Below, in pieces: positions 36,292 through 45,426 of a DNA stretch of 64,000 nucleotides. Every line of letters begins with the position of its first letter. Position 1 is the first letter of the stretch. A program made the position numbers and the translations under genes. This DNA comes from an uncultured Lentibacter sp. GTDB taxonomy: Bacteria; Pseudomonadota; Alphaproteobacteria; Rhodobacterales; Rhodobacteraceae. The notes under the pieces were generated by a model that ran no database searches, was not told where the DNA came from, and saw only the letters and a program-made list of their open reading frames with translations. The stretch covers positions 310,001 to 374,000 of the forward strand of contig NZ_CAKZKL010000028.1 of assembly GCF_937123735.1 (NCBI RefSeq), given 5' to 3'.

Positions 36292-37295
36292 TCACCAAGC
36301 TGCTGAGCTTTGCGGCCCTGTCTGTCGCGATCTATTTCCTGATCGCCATCGGGCTCATCCTGTCGCAATGGCCCAAGGCCTTGCCCGAACGCGCAGGGCT
36401 CGACTTTAGCACGATCATGCAGGTTGGCGGAAGGCCGCCTGACAGCGACAGCTTTCGCTTGAAGACATTTGAGGCGCGCGATGGCACCACGCTCAGCTAC
36501 CGACATGTCAAGGCTGAGGGCGCTGAGGGCGCTGAGGGCGTGCCCCTGATCCTTATGCTGCATGGTTCGGGCTGGTATCATGGCCAGTTTGACAGGCTGG
36601 CCTATGCGCTGCGCGATGTGGCCGAAGTCAAGGCGCTGACGCTGCGGGGCCATGGCAGAGGCCCCGACAAGACGGGGGATCTGCGCTACATCGGCCAGTT
36701 GGAAGACGATATTGCCGATCTGATTGGCGAGACGGAGCGTGAGGTCGTTTTGCTGGGGCATTCCTCTGGCGGCGGGCTTGCGGTGCGCTTTGCGGGCGGG
36801 GCGCATAGCGGCAAGGTTGATAGCATGATCCTGCTTGCGCCGTTCTTGAACCACAACGCCCCCACAACGCGGCAGAACTCGGGTGGCTGGGCCAATGCGC
36901 TCACGCGGCGCATCATCGGGCTGTCAATGCTCAATGCGGCGGGCATTCACGCGCTGGACGGGCTGGCTGTGATCCAGTTCGCCATGCCGCGCGCCGTGCT
37001 TGCAGGGCCGCAGGGCAAACACGCAACAACACGCTATTCCTGGCGGCTCAACACATCCTACGCGCCGCGTGCGCCCTATCTGTCAGACGTGGCCGCGCTG
37101 CCGCGCTTCACGCTGATTGCAGGGCGAAAAGACGAGGCTTTCGTTGCAGACGGCTATGAGCCGCTTATGTCTTCTGTCACCAGAAAGGGCGTTTACGCGC
37201 TTGTTGATGGCGTGGGGCACCTGGATATAGTAGACGCCCCCCAAACAGAAGCGCTGATCAGGGAGCATTTGCGTGAGCGAAGCCGCGAGAGATAA
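36288..37295 (+). CDS. Alpha/beta hydrolase
   Basis: 335 residues. One N-terminal membrane helix or uncleaved signal (4-26), then an alpha/beta hydrolase domain with oxyanion L-H-G-S-G-W-Y near 93, the nucleophile elbow G-H-S-S-G-G near 160, and a C-terminal G-V-G-H-L-D with the catalytic histidine. Probably a membrane-tethered esterase or lipase; substrate unknown. A short E-G-A direct repeat (residues 76-82) is caused by a 9-bp tandem repeat. The end overlaps the next gene by 23 bp. Confidence 0.85.
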   Translation: MITKLLSFAALSVAIYFLIAIGLILSQWPKALPERAGLDFSTIMQVGGRPPDSDSFRLKTFEARDGTTLSYRHVKAEGAEGAEGVPLILMLHGSGWYHGQFDRLAYALRDVAEVKALTLRGHGRGPDKTGDLRYIGQLEDDIADLIGETEREVVLLGHSSGGGLAVRFAGGAHSGKVDSMILLAPFLNHNAPTTRQNSGGWANALTRRIIGLSMLNAAGIHALDGLAVIQFAMPRAVLAGPQGKHATTRYSWRLNTSYAPRAPYLSDVAALPRFTLIAGRKDEAFVADGYEPLMSSVTRKGVYALVDGVGHLDIVDAPQTEALIREHLRERSRER

Positions 37296-38049
37296 CATAG
37301 CCGCCTGTGCCGCGATTGTTCACAAGGGCGATCCGGCCCGGTTTCGCGCCGCCATGGCCGCGCCATTGGGCCTGCGTGAGAAGCTCTTGGTGCTCTTTGC
37401 CTTCAATGTCGAAGTGGCGCGCGCGCCATGGGTGACGCGTGAGGCGATGATTGCCGAGATGCGCCTGCAATGGTGGCATGACGCCTTGGGCGAAATCGCC
37501 GCAGGCGGGGCGGTGCGGCGCCATGAAGTTGTCACGCCCTTGGCCGCCTGTCTTGCGCCAGACCAGGCGCTTGGGTTGCAACAGCTGGTCGCAGCGCGGC
37601 GCTGGGATATTTACCCCGAGCCTTTTGCCGATGAGGCAGCCCTTTGGGCACATATGGACGCAACCTCCGGCACACTTTTGCGCGCAGCCCTCGCTCTGGG
37701 CGGTGGCACCGCCACGCCGGCGCTGTCAGAGGGGTTTGCCGCAGTGGGGCTTGCAGGCTGGCTGACAGCCGTGCCGGCCCTCCGTGCACAGAACCGCCAC
37801 CCGCTGCCCGACGCCTCCGAAGCCGCTATTGTGCGCCTCGCGGGGGAGGCCCTTGGCAAGCTTGCGCCCGCCCGCAAAGCGCCGCTGCCCAGGCTTGCGC
37901 GCCGGGCTTTGCTGGCGGGATGGCAAAGCGCGCCCCTTTTGCGGCTGGCGGCAAAAGAGCCCGCGCGCGTGGCCAACGGCACGCTGGAACTGGCCCCGTT
38001 TCGCGCGCAGACTCGTTTGGCACGGCTTGCCCTCACGAACCGCTGGTAG
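37273..38049 (+). CDS. Squalene/phytoene-synthase-like protein, NDUFAF6 type
   Basis: 258 residues in the trans-isoprenyl diphosphate synthase (head-to-head) fold family. Neither Asp-rich motif of real phytoene or squalene synthases is present; the first region reads F-A-F-N-V-E-V-A-R-A-P-W-V-T and then M-R-L-Q-W-W-H-D-A-L. This pattern is that of NDUFAF6, a complex I assembly factor, so a non-catalytic role in NADH dehydrogenase assembly is more likely than carotenoid synthesis. GTG start inside the hydrolase gene, so the two are coupled. Confidence 0.8.
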   Translation: MSEAARDNIAACAAIVHKGDPARFRAAMAAPLGLREKLLVLFAFNVEVARAPWVTREAMIAEMRLQWWHDALGEIAAGGAVRRHEVVTPLAACLAPDQALGLQQLVAARRWDIYPEPFADEAALWAHMDATSGTLLRAALALGGGTATPALSEGFAAVGLAGWLTAVPALRAQNRHPLPDASEAAIVRLAGEALGKLAPARKAPLPRLARRALLAGWQSAPLLRLAAKEPARVANGTLELAPFRAQTRLARLALTNRW

Positions 38050-38050
38050 G

Positions 38051-38130
38051 TCTTCTTCTGGTCAAAAATACCTTGGGGGTGCGGGGGCAAAGCCCCCGCC
38101 GGGTCGGATTTTCGCGCAGCGAAAATTCGA
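38051..38130 (-). repeat. Intergenic modular repeat (copy d)
   Basis: Core TCTTCTTCTGGTC-AAAAATACC begins just after the upstream stop codon, followed by GCGGGGGC-AAA-GCCCCCGC (38081-38099) and ATTTTCGC-GCA-GCGAAAAT (38108-38126). Confidence 0.75.
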
Positions 38131-38133
38131 GCT

Positions 38134-39429
38134 TCACTCTTTCGGGCGCAACACCAGCCAGATCAGCGCACCACCTGCGAGCATCAGGAAGGGGGCCATG
38201 GCAAGGTTCACCGAAACCCACCCCGCTTGCGCGGAGGTGCCTGAGCAGTTCATAAGCCCGCCCGAGGCCAGTGAGGCCACAAACACTCCGCCAAATACGA
38301 TCAGATCGTTCATGCCTTGCAAGCGTCCGCGCTCCTGGGGGCTGTGGCTGCTTGCCAGCAGGGTGGTCGCACCGATGAACCCGAAGTTCCAGCCGACGCC
38401 CAGAAGGATGAGCGCCACAAAGAAATGTTCCAGATCTACCCCCATCAGCGCCACTGCGCCGGCCCCGGCCAGGATCAACAGGCCCAATGCAACAATCTGT
38501 TCCGCGCCAAAGCGTGCAATCAGATGGCCGGTGAAGAAGCTGGGCACATACATGGCCAGAACATGGGCCGTGACAACATAGCCGGCAATAAACTGAAACT
38601 GCTCGCGCAGGCTGCCGGCGGGCACCACCGCTGCGATCCAGTCGGGAATTTCCGTCTCCCCACCCACGCCACAGCCCACAACAGCCAGCGGCGTCGAGGT
38701 CATCACCAGGTTCATCAGCGCATAAGACACCATGGCAGAGATGATCGCCACCGCCACCACGGGGGTTTTGAGCAACTCGATGCGCGAGCGCCCGCTGGCG
38801 GCGTTGTCAGCAGGCGGCGTGGGTTTGGGGATGTCCAGAAAGACAAACAGCAGCGAGCCGATAATATTCAGCGCCATCACAGCCAGATAGGTGCCCATGA
38901 ACGGCACAGCCCCGAAAGCCAGCGACGAATAATTGCCAAGCTGCGGCCCGATGACCGCGGCCAGCAGCCCCCCCGCCATCACATAAGAGATCGCCTTGGG
39001 GCGGTAGGCATCGGACGCCGTGTCGGCGGCGGCAAATCGGTAGAAGCCCTGCGCAGACATATAGATGCCGGTGATCAGACTGCCGAAGAGATAGAGCGTA
39101 AACGAGGCTTCATAGAGCCCGTAAGCACAGATCGCGGCGCCAATCGCTCCGGCGCTGGCCCCCAGAATGAAGCCCGCACGCCGCCCGAAGTTTTGCATGA
39201 ACCAGCTCAGCGGGGTGGCCGCCGCCATGGAGCCCAGCACGATCATGGAAATCGGCAAGGTTGCAAAGCAGAGATTGGTGGTGAGCATCTGCCCCGCCAG
39301 CCCGCCAATTGTAAAAATCATGGGCATCTGCGCGCCCAACAGGGCCTGGGCCATCACAAGGATCCAGACGTTGCGCTTGGCGCGGGCGTGGTCGCGGGGG
39401 TCGTTAACGGGTGAAATGCTATCGGTCAT
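38134..39429 (-). CDS. MFS transporter
   Basis: 431 residues with about twelve membrane helices, beginning N-V-W-I-L-V-M-A-Q-A-L-L-G-A-Q-M-P. The helix 2-3 loop (F-M-Q-N-F-G-R-R-A-G-F) is a relaxed MFS motif A. A polar periplasmic insert (C-G-V-G-G-E-T-E-I-P-D near 255) sits before helix 8. Substrate unknown. The ATG at 39429 is favoured over an upstream TTG at 39465; the ribosome site is weak. Convergent with the NDUFAF6-like gene, divergent from tatA. Confidence 0.83.
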   Translation of the reverse strand: MTDSISPVNDPRDHARAKRNVWILVMAQALLGAQMPMIFTIGGLAGQMLTTNLCFATLPISMIVLGSMAAATPLSWFMQNFGRRAGFILGASAGAIGAAICAYGLYEASFTLYLFGSLITGIYMSAQGFYRFAAADTASDAYRPKAISYVMAGGLLAAVIGPQLGNYSSLAFGAVPFMGTYLAVMALNIIGSLLFVFLDIPKPTPPADNAASGRSRIELLKTPVVAVAIISAMVSYALMNLVMTSTPLAVVGCGVGGETEIPDWIAAVVPAGSLREQFQFIAGYVVTAHVLAMYVPSFFTGHLIARFGAEQIVALGLLILAGAGAVALMGVDLEHFFVALILLGVGWNFGFIGATTLLASSHSPQERGRLQGMNDLIVFGGVFVASLASGGLMNCSGTSAQAGWVSVNLAMAPFLMLAGGALIWLVLRPKE

Positions 39430-39614
39430 GGCAGAATGGCTAGAGGCTTTTGAGCCCCCTCGCAAGGGCGATCCGCGCCCCTGTCAGCGCTAACGCAGGC
39501 AATTTTCAGCCCGCGCACCGTGATTGCGTCTTTTCACTCCGCCTTGAACCGCTTAGATAAGACAAGCAAAGTTTTTGGCCCGCCCGCCCGCGTGCCGACA
39601 AAGGGAGACAAACC

Positions 39615-39830
39615 ATGCTCAACAATATCGGCCTTCCCGGCCTTCTTCTCATCGCCGTTGTCGTGCTCGTTCTGTTTGGACGTGGCAAGATTTCCTCGCT
39701 CATGGGCGAAGTGGGCAAGGGCATCACCGCTTTCAAGAAAGGTGTCAAAGACGGCACCGAAGAGCTCGAAGATCAAATGGCGCAGGACATCAAAGATGTG
39801 ACGCCGGCCGAAGACAAAGACAAGGCGTAA
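39615..39830 (+). CDS. tatA: Twin-arginine translocase subunit TatA
   Basis: 71 residues. A single N-terminal membrane helix ([16 protein letters not shown]), then the F-G-R-G-K hinge and an amphipathic helix, with an acidic tail. TatA oligomers form the passage for folded proteins. First of the tatABC operon, 6 bp before tatB. Confidence 0.95.
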   Translation: MLNNIGLPGLLLIAVVVLVLFGRGKISSLMGEVGKGITAFKKGVKDGTEELEDQMAQDIKDVTPAEDKDKA

Positions 39831-39836
39831 CCCTTT

Positions 39837-40490
39837 ATGTTTGATCTTGGCTGGACCGAGCTTCTGGTCATTGGCATCGTCGCGCTGATTGTCGTTGGCC
39901 CCAAGGATCTGCCTGTGCTTTTTCGCAAGGCGGGCGAGTTTGTGGGCAAGATGAAGGGCATGGCGCGCGAGTTTTCCAAAGCGATGAACGACGCGGCGGA
40001 TGAAACCGGAATGCGCGAAACCGCCTCCAGCCTGCGCAAGGTCGCCGATCCGAAGTCCATGGGGCTTGATTCGATCAAGGATGCGGTGAAAGACGCCGCC
40101 AAGTGGGACCCTGAGAGCGAGACCGGCAAGCTGGCCGCCAAGCGCGAGGCCGAGCGCGCGCGCATGGTTGAGGAGGCCAATGCCTCTGCGGCCGAAACGG
40201 CCCGTCAGGTGCGCGAGGCCCACGCGGCCCGTCTGGCCAAAGAGGCAGAGCCCGCTGAGACAGCCAAGAAGCCTGCCCCCAGGAAGCCGGCTGCCAAGAA
40301 GCCGGCAGCGAAGCCGGCTGCCAAGAAACCGGCAGCGAAGCCGGCTGCCAAGACGCCGGCGGCGCAAAAAGGGCCAGCCAATACAGGCTCAAAACCCTCT
40401 GCCACACAGACAACCGCGCCCAAACCTGCCCCCAAAAAGGCGACCCCCAAAAAGACCGCAGCCAAAAAGCCTGCGCCAGATAAGGCATGA
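39837..40490 (+). CDS. tatB: Twin-arginine translocase subunit TatB with long Lys/Pro/Ala tail
   Basis: 217 residues. Residues 1-20 are the membrane helix with the TatB-type glutamate and proline (W-T-E-L-L-V-I-G then V-G-P-K-D-L-P), followed by an amphipathic helix. From residue 140 onward the tail is made of K-P-A-A-K units, including a perfect-length 27-bp tandem repeat coding nine residues (40284-40364). It works with TatC in signal-peptide recognition. The repeated tail is unusually long and basic and may contact membrane or nucleic acid; this is inference. Confidence 0.94.
   Translation: MFDLGWTELLVIGIVALIVVGPKDLPVLFRKAGEFVGKMKGMAREFSKAMNDAADETGMRETASSLRKVADPKSMGLDSIKDAVKDAAKWDPESETGKLAAKREAERARMVEEANASAAETARQVREAHAARLAKEAEPAETAKKPAPRKPAAKKPAAKPAAKKPAAKPAAKTPAAQKGPANTGSKPSATQTTAPKPAPKKATPKKTAAKKPAPDKA
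40284..40364 (+). repeat. 27-bp tandem repeat within tatB
   Basis: Three 27-bp units, each coding K-P-A-A-K-K(or T)-P-A-A, differ by only a few bases. A likely site of slippage and length variation between strains. Confidence 0.9.
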
Positions 40491-40497
40491 GTAACCC

Positions 40498-41475
40498 ATG
40501 AGCCAGACCGATACGCCAGACGAAATGGACGGCTCCAGCGCCCCGCTGATCGAGCATCTGGCTGAGCTGCGCACCCGGCTCATCCGCTCGGTGATGGCCT
40601 TTCTGGTCGGTATCATACTGGCCTTTACGGTGGCCGAGCCGATCCTTCAGTTCTTGCTCGAGCCCATCGAGGAAACCCTGCGCACGCTGGGTGACCCGGA
40701 CCCGACGCTGCAATATACCTCGCCACAGGAATATCTCTTTACGCTTTTCCGCATTTCCATGGTCTTTGGCTTTGCGCTGGCTTTTCCGGTCATTGCGTTT
40801 CAGATGTGGCGGTTCGTGGCGCCGGGGCTTTACAAAAACGAGAAGGGGGCTTTTCTGCCCTTCATTATTGCGTCGCCGGTGATGTTCCTGCTCGGCGCGT
40901 CTTTTGCGCAATTTGTGGTGACACCGCTGGCCATGCAGTTCTTCCTCGGCTTTGCCGATGTCAGTTCGATTTTTGCCAACCTGCTGGCCCAAAGTGTTGA
41001 GAGCCTGCCCGAGGCGGCCCCTGCTGTGGTGCCCGAAACCGCCGAGGGCCTCAAGATCACCTTCTTTGGGAAGGTAAATGAAAGCCTTGATATCACACTG
41101 AAATTTATAATTGCCTTTGGCATGTGCTTTCAGCTTCCTGTGTTGCTCACCTTGATGGGCAAGGCCGGGCTTGTCAGCTCCGAGGGGCTTGGGGCGGTGC
41201 GCAAATATGCGATGGTTGGCATCCTTTTGCTGGCGGCACTGGTGACACCGCCGGATGTGATCACCCAGCTTATTCTCTTCACGGTTGTCTATGGCCTGTA
41301 TGAAATCTCGATCCTTCTGGTGGGGCGCGTTGAGAAAAAGCGCGACGACAAGCTGCGCGAAGAGGGCTATTTTGACGACGAGCAAGAAGAGTTTGACGAC
41401 CCGCTGATGCGCGAATTTGACGAAGACCTCGCAGCCGAAGAAGACGATGACGGCATGGTGGACAAGAGCACATGA
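40498..41475 (+). CDS. tatC: Twin-arginine translocase subunit TatC
   Basis: 325 residues with six membrane helices. The N-terminal signal-binding region L-I-E-H-L-A-E-L-R-T-R-L near 17-28 and F-R-I-S-M-V-F-G-F-A-L-A-F-P are present. It is longer than the E. coli protein because of an insert between helices 3 and 4 (about 155-190, with E-A-A-P-A-V-V-P-E-T) and an acidic C-terminal tail (280-325) rich in D and E. Seven bp after tatB, and its stop overlaps the next ATG as ATGA. Confidence 0.96.
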   Translation: MSQTDTPDEMDGSSAPLIEHLAELRTRLIRSVMAFLVGIILAFTVAEPILQFLLEPIEETLRTLGDPDPTLQYTSPQEYLFTLFRISMVFGFALAFPVIAFQMWRFVAPGLYKNEKGAFLPFIIASPVMFLLGASFAQFVVTPLAMQFFLGFADVSSIFANLLAQSVESLPEAAPAVVPETAEGLKITFFGKVNESLDITLKFIIAFGMCFQLPVLLTLMGKAGLVSSEGLGAVRKYAMVGILLLAALVTPPDVITQLILFTVVYGLYEISILLVGRVEKKRDDKLREEGYFDDEQEEFDDPLMREFDEDLAAEEDDDGMVDKST

Positions 41476-42311
41476 GCGAAGAGCTGGCGCGCATAGCGGC
41501 AGCCCTTGAGCGCATGAGCCCGCCCCCGCAGCCTGCGCCCGACTTTGCCCAGGGAGAGGCCTTCGTGTGGCAAGTCGAGCCAGACCGCCTCAGCCCTGTT
41601 GAGAAGGTCAGCCGGGTTGATCTGTCTTTGCTGATCGGCGTGGCGCGTTCGCGTGACACGCTCTTGGAGAACACCCGCCAGTTTGCGCGCGGATTGCCTG
41701 CCAACAATGCGCTTCTCTGGGGCGCGCGCGGCATGGGCAAGAGCTCTTTGGTGAAGGCCGTCCATGCGCAGGTCTTGAGTGAGGGGCACCCGCTCAAGGT
41801 CGTCGAGCTGCAACGCGAGGATCTGCCCAGCGTCACCCGGCTGTTGGCATTGTTGCGCCAGTCGGAGGCGCGGTTTATCCTGTTCTGCGATGATCTGTCG
41901 TTCAGCCACGACGATGAGCATTATAAATCGCTCAAAGCGGTGTTGGATGGCGGCATCGAAGGACGGCCTCAGAATGTGCTCTTTTATGCAACATCAAACC
42001 GCCGTCACCTGATGCCCCGCGACATGATCGAAAACGAGCGCTCAAGTGCAATCAACCCGAGCGAGGCGGCGGAAGAAAAAATCTCCCTCAGTGATCGCTT
42101 CGGCCTCTGGCTCGGCTTTCACCCCTGCACGCAGGATGAATACCTCGCAATGATCCGCGGCTACTGCGCCCATTTCGGCATCACCCAGCCCGAAGATGTT
42201 CTGCGCGCCGAGGCGATTGAATGGCAAGCCACACGCGGCGCGCGCTCTGGTCGCGTGGCTTGGCAATATGTCACCGATCTGGCGGGCCGTATGGGCATCC
42301 CGCTGGCCTGA
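41472..42311 (+). CDS. DUF815-family AAA-type ATPase
   Basis: 279 residues. Walker A is W-G-A-R-G-M-G-K-S-S near residue 77; Walker B is F-I-L-F-C-D-D-L-S-F near 140; the sensor-like Y-A-T-S-N-R-R-H-L follows. This is the DUF815 ATP-binding family, with no known function. It overlaps tatC by 4 bp, suggesting it is made with the Tat translocase, but nothing in it points to secretion. In many relatives serS follows tatC instead. Confidence 0.85.
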   Translation: MSEELARIAAALERMSPPPQPAPDFAQGEAFVWQVEPDRLSPVEKVSRVDLSLLIGVARSRDTLLENTRQFARGLPANNALLWGARGMGKSSLVKAVHAQVLSEGHPLKVVELQREDLPSVTRLLALLRQSEARFILFCDDLSFSHDDEHYKSLKAVLDGGIEGRPQNVLFYATSNRRHLMPRDMIENERSSAINPSEAAEEKISLSDRFGLWLGFHPCTQDEYLAMIRGYCAHFGITQPEDVLRAEAIEWQATRGARSGRVAWQYVTDLAGRMGIPLA

Positions 42312-42316
42312 CCAGC

Positions 42317-42426
42317 TCTTTCTTATTGCTTTAAATATCCCGGGGGGTCTGGGGGGCTGGCCCCCCAGCTGTCCTGTGGTGCGGGGGACTAGTCCCCCGC
42401 CAGGATCTGATTGCGCGCAGCGCAAT
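42317..42426 (-). repeat. Intergenic modular repeat (copy e, three hairpins)
   Basis: CTTTCTTATTGC then TTTAAATATCCCGGGG right after the DUF815 stop, followed by CTGGGGGGC/GCCCCCCAG-type (42349-42368), GCGGGGGACTAGTCCCCCGC (42381-42400) and ATTGCGC-GCA-GCGCAAT (42410-42426). Confidence 0.8.
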
Positions 42427-42444
42427 TCGAAAAACCTTTGCGCG

Positions 42445-43653
42445 CTATTGCAAATAGGGCAGCGGATCGACGCTTTCAAAGCCCTTGCGCACTTCGAAAT
42501 GTAAAAATGCCGGCTCCCCGTCGCGCAGGCTGGCCAGTTTTTGGCCGCGTGTGACGCTCTGGCCCTTTTTCACCACAATATCTCCGACATTGGCATAGAC
42601 CGTCAGCAGATTGTCCGGGTGCTTTACCACAATGATCGGCACCTGATCGGCATCCGAGGTGATGGCGGCCACGGTGCCGGCTTCGGCGGCGCTGATGGTG
42701 CTGCCGGCGGCGGCGGCGATGTCAATGCCGTCGTTCTTGCCCTTGGCATATTCGCGGATGATCTTGCCGCGCAGCGGATAGGCAAGTTGGCCGGTGCTGG
42801 CGGCCTGTGATTGGGCCTGTGATTGGGGTTGTGTCTGGGCCTGTGGTTGGGGCTGTGACTGGGCTGGTGATTTGGCCGGGTCTGTGGCCGGGCGTGCGGC
42901 GGGCAGATCCTGTGGCAGGGGTTGGGTGGCACTGGGGGGCAGTGGCGTGGCTGTTCCGGCTCCCGGTTTGGACGGCTGCGCCGCGCTTGCGGCTTGTGCG
43001 GGCTGTTGCGCCAGAGGTGTGGGTATCAACAAGAATTGCCCCTCGCGAATGCCAAAGTCGCTGTCCAGCCCGTTCCACTCTGCCAGGGCGCGCACCGAGA
43101 CATTGTAAAGCCGGGCCACGGTATAAGCGGTTTCACCGCGTGTCACCTTATGGCGGATCGGCTCGATCTGGGCTGCGCTGGCGGTGTTTTGTGCGGTGGG
43201 CGCGCGGCTCTGTTCGGGCGTCACGCGGGTGAGGGCGGTTTCGGCCAGCTCGGTGATGTCGACATCGGCGGCCCCTGCTCCTGTTGTCGGCAGGGCCGTG
43301 GCGGGCGCATCAACCCGCTCGGGCAGGGCAATGATCTCGCCCTGGCGCAGGCTGTCGCCGCTCTGGATGCCGTTGTAACGGGCCAGCGCCTCAGGGTCGC
43401 TGCCGATCCGCCGTGCGAGGCTGCCCAGCGTGTCGCCCGATCGGGCCACGGCCACTTGGTAGCTCGGGTAGGAGATGATGCCGCGCGCGTCGGTTTGCGG
43501 GCGCTCCGTGCTGGCGGCGCGGGCGGCAGACGAGGTGTCCATCCGCGAGCCAAGCTTGCCGCGCAGGTCCAGGTCCAGGGGGGTGTCACAACCGGCCACA
43601 AGCGCAAGCGCGGTGCTTGCGGCCATCATCTTACGGGCAAAACCTCGGGTCAT
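42445..43653 (-). CDS. LysM/M23 lipoprotein, NlpD-like, probably catalytically inactive
   Basis: 402 residues. Lipoprotein signal with lipobox L-V-A-G-C (cysteine 22). Two LysM domains (about 64-110 and 167-212), a Pro/Gln linker of S-Q-P-Q-P-Q-type repeats (about 255-285), and a C-terminal M23 (LytM) domain. The zinc histidines are missing: the first motif reads K-N-D-G-I-D-I and the second L-T-V-Y-A-N-V, while L-H-F-E-V remains. That matches E. coli NlpD, an activator of cell-wall amidases at division, so an amidase-activator role is likely. GAGG precedes the ATG. Confidence 0.88.
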   Translation of the reverse strand: MTRGFARKMMAASTALALVAGCDTPLDLDLRGKLGSRMDTSSAARAASTERPQTDARGIISYPSYQVAVARSGDTLGSLARRIGSDPEALARYNGIQSGDSLRQGEIIALPERVDAPATALPTTGAGAADVDITELAETALTRVTPEQSRAPTAQNTASAAQIEPIRHKVTRGETAYTVARLYNVSVRALAEWNGLDSDFGIREGQFLLIPTPLAQQPAQAASAAQPSKPGAGTATPLPPSATQPLPQDLPAARPATDPAKSPAQSQPQPQAQTQPQSQAQSQAASTGQLAYPLRGKIIREYAKGKNDGIDIAAAAGSTISAAEAGTVAAITSDADQVPIIVVKHPDNLLTVYANVGDIVVKKGQSVTRGQKLASLRDGEPAFLHFEVRKGFESVDPLPYLQ

Positions 43654-43732
43654 CTCGTTTTCCTCATTTGAACCCTTGTTGATCAGGGCTTATTGGTGTC
43701 CGTTGCTTTTGTCTTTGGCCCGCTGTTTTGGG

Positions 43733-44389
43733 TCAGCTGTCTTTGCTCAACCCTTCCAGCAGCGGCACAAAGCGCACGGGGCGCAGCTCTTCATAGTCAA
43801 ACCCCTCGTCCAGCCGGGTGACTTTGATCAGGCTCTGGACCGCATCAGACTGGCCGACGGGCACGATCATGATACCGCCGATTTTGAGCTGCGCCAAGAG
43901 CGGGCCGGGCGGGTCTTCTGCGGCTGCGGTCACGATGATGCGATCAAAGGGGGCCTGCTCGGGCAGCCCGAAGCTGCCATCTCCGGCAAAAGCGGTGACA
44001 TTGCTCAGGTCAAGCTGTTCAAACAGCGCCTGGGTTTCGCGCACCAGCCGCCTGTGGCGCTCGATCGTGTAGACCCGCCGGGCCAGCTGGCTGAGAATGG
44101 CCGCCTGATAGCCCGAGCCGGTGCCCACTTCGAGCACCTTGTCACGCGGGCCCACTTTGAGCGCCTGGGTCATCAGCCCGACCACTGAGGGCTGGGAGAT
44201 GGTCTGGCCACAGGCGATTGGCAAAGGTGTGTCTTCATAGGCGCGGTTTTCAAAGGTGCCGCGCACGAAATGGCCACGATCAATCTTTTCCATGGCCCCG
44301 AGCACCCGGGCATCTGTGACGCCTTTGGAGCGCAGCGTGTAGAGAAATTGCATTTTCTGCTCGTGTGGCGCGAGCGGGGCGTCACTCAT
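43733..44389 (-). CDS. pcm: Protein-L-isoaspartate O-methyltransferase
   Basis: 218 residues; methylates isoaspartyl residues in aged proteins using SAM. Motif I is [12 protein letters not shown] near 87, preceded by A-C-G-Q-T-I-S-Q-P near 63, and followed by R-I-I-V-T-A-A-A. The ATG at 44389 overlaps the surE stop by 8 bp. The surE-pcm pair, associated with survival in stationary phase, is conserved across proteobacteria, and the NlpD-like gene follows as in E. coli. Confidence 0.95.
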   Translation of the reverse strand: MSDAPLAPHEQKMQFLYTLRSKGVTDARVLGAMEKIDRGHFVRGTFENRAYEDTPLPIACGQTISQPSVVGLMTQALKVGPRDKVLEVGTGSGYQAAILSQLARRVYTIERHRRLVRETQALFEQLDLSNVTAFAGDGSFGLPEQAPFDRIIVTAAAEDPPGPLLAQLKIGGIMIVPVGQSDAVQSLIKVTRLDEGFDYEELRPVRFVPLLEGLSKDS

Positions 44390-45167
44390 CTTGGAGGCTC
44401 CGAAACTGCGCGAGCATGTCATGGGCGGTCAGATCGGCCCGCATGGGGGTGACAGAAATATAGCCCTCCAGATTGACATCCGCGTCCGAGCCCGGCGTTG
44501 CGGGCACGCGCTGATCATGGCCCTTGATCCAGAGAAACCGCCGCCCGGAGGGCGACAGATGCGGCTCAACACCGAAGGTGACGCCCTGGCGAAAGCCCTG
44601 CGCCACGGCGCGGCTGCCCTTGACGTCTGCGGCGGGAACGGGCGGGAAGTTGACGTTGTAAAACAGCCGGTAGTCTTGTTGCTCGTCCGGCTGCGCGGCG
44701 AGGATCTTGCGCAGCAGCGCGCCACCGTGCACTTCGGCGGCCTCAAACGGGTTGTCGATCTCGATATTGTGCGGGCCCAGATATTGCGAAAGCGCCACCG
44801 CGGTCAGACCTTGCAAAGCGGCCTCCATCGCGCCGCCCAATGTGCCAGAATAGAGCGCGTTTTCGGCAGAGTTGTTGCCACGGTTGACCCCTGAGAGCAC
44901 CAGATCGGGGCGCTCTGGCAGGATGTCATGCAGCGCGGCGAGCACGCAATCGGCAGGCGAGCCCTCGGCCGCAAACCGTTGCTTGCCCATTTTTTGCACC
45001 ATCATCGGGTGTGTGTAGCTGATGCAATGGCCAACGCCGGATTGTTCGAAAGCGGGCGCGACCACCCAGACCTCCCCTTTGGGGCCAGCCAGATCCCAGG
45101 CGATCCGCTCCAGAGATTTGAGCCCCGGAGCGTTGATGCCGTCGTCATTGGTGAGAAGTATCCGCAT
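44382..45167 (-). CDS. surE: 5'/3'-nucleotidase SurE
   Basis: 261 residues. Metal-dependent nucleotidase with the family start [16 protein letters not shown] (metal ligands D8, D9) and [12 protein letters not shown] near 92-103, then [10 protein letters not shown]. The ATG at 45167 begins at the conserved N-terminus; the frame to 45245 adds an unrelated tail. First of surE-pcm. Confidence 0.96.
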   Translation of the reverse strand: MRILLTNDDGINAPGLKSLERIAWDLAGPKGEVWVVAPAFEQSGVGHCISYTHPMMVQKMGKQRFAAEGSPADCVLAALHDILPERPDLVLSGVNRGNNSAENALYSGTLGGAMEAALQGLTAVALSQYLGPHNIEIDNPFEAAEVHGGALLRKILAAQPDEQQDYRLFYNVNFPPVPAADVKGSRAVAQGFRQGVTFGVEPHLSPSGRRFLWIKGHDQRVPATPGSDADVNLEGYISVTPMRADLTAHDMLAQFRSLQDE

Positions 45168-45282
45168 GGGCCCGCCTGCCTGTTGTTTTGTTTTGAATAA
45201 ACGAGGGGGCATGACAGGGCAAGGCAGGCTGACGGATGCCGGCAAGAATAGAGTCGTTTATGCGACAGTTTCTTCAGGTTTC

Positions 45283-45425
45283 GCAGTGCGCTGCGCGCAA
45301 TCCGACCCGCGCGGGGGGCTGGTCCCCCGCATCACAGGATAGCTGGGGGGCCAGACCCCCAGACCACAGGACAGATGGGGGGCCAGCCCCCCAAACCCCC
45401 CGGGATATTTGGAGCAATAAGAAAG
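45283..45425 (+). repeat. Intergenic modular repeat (copy f, three GC hairpins plus core)
   Basis: A GCAGTGCGCTGCGCGCAAT-like fragment (45283-45301), hairpins at 45311-45330, 45343-45362 and 45376-45393, then CCCGGGATATTTGGAG and CAATAAGAAAG one base before the SDR stop codon (TAG at 45429-45427). This is the longest copy. Confidence 0.82.
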
Positions 45426-45426
45426 A

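Noticed and set aside
37273..38049. Carotenoid or hopanoid synthesis gene
   Set aside because: Asp-rich substrate motifs are absent and no other crt or hpn gene is nearby.
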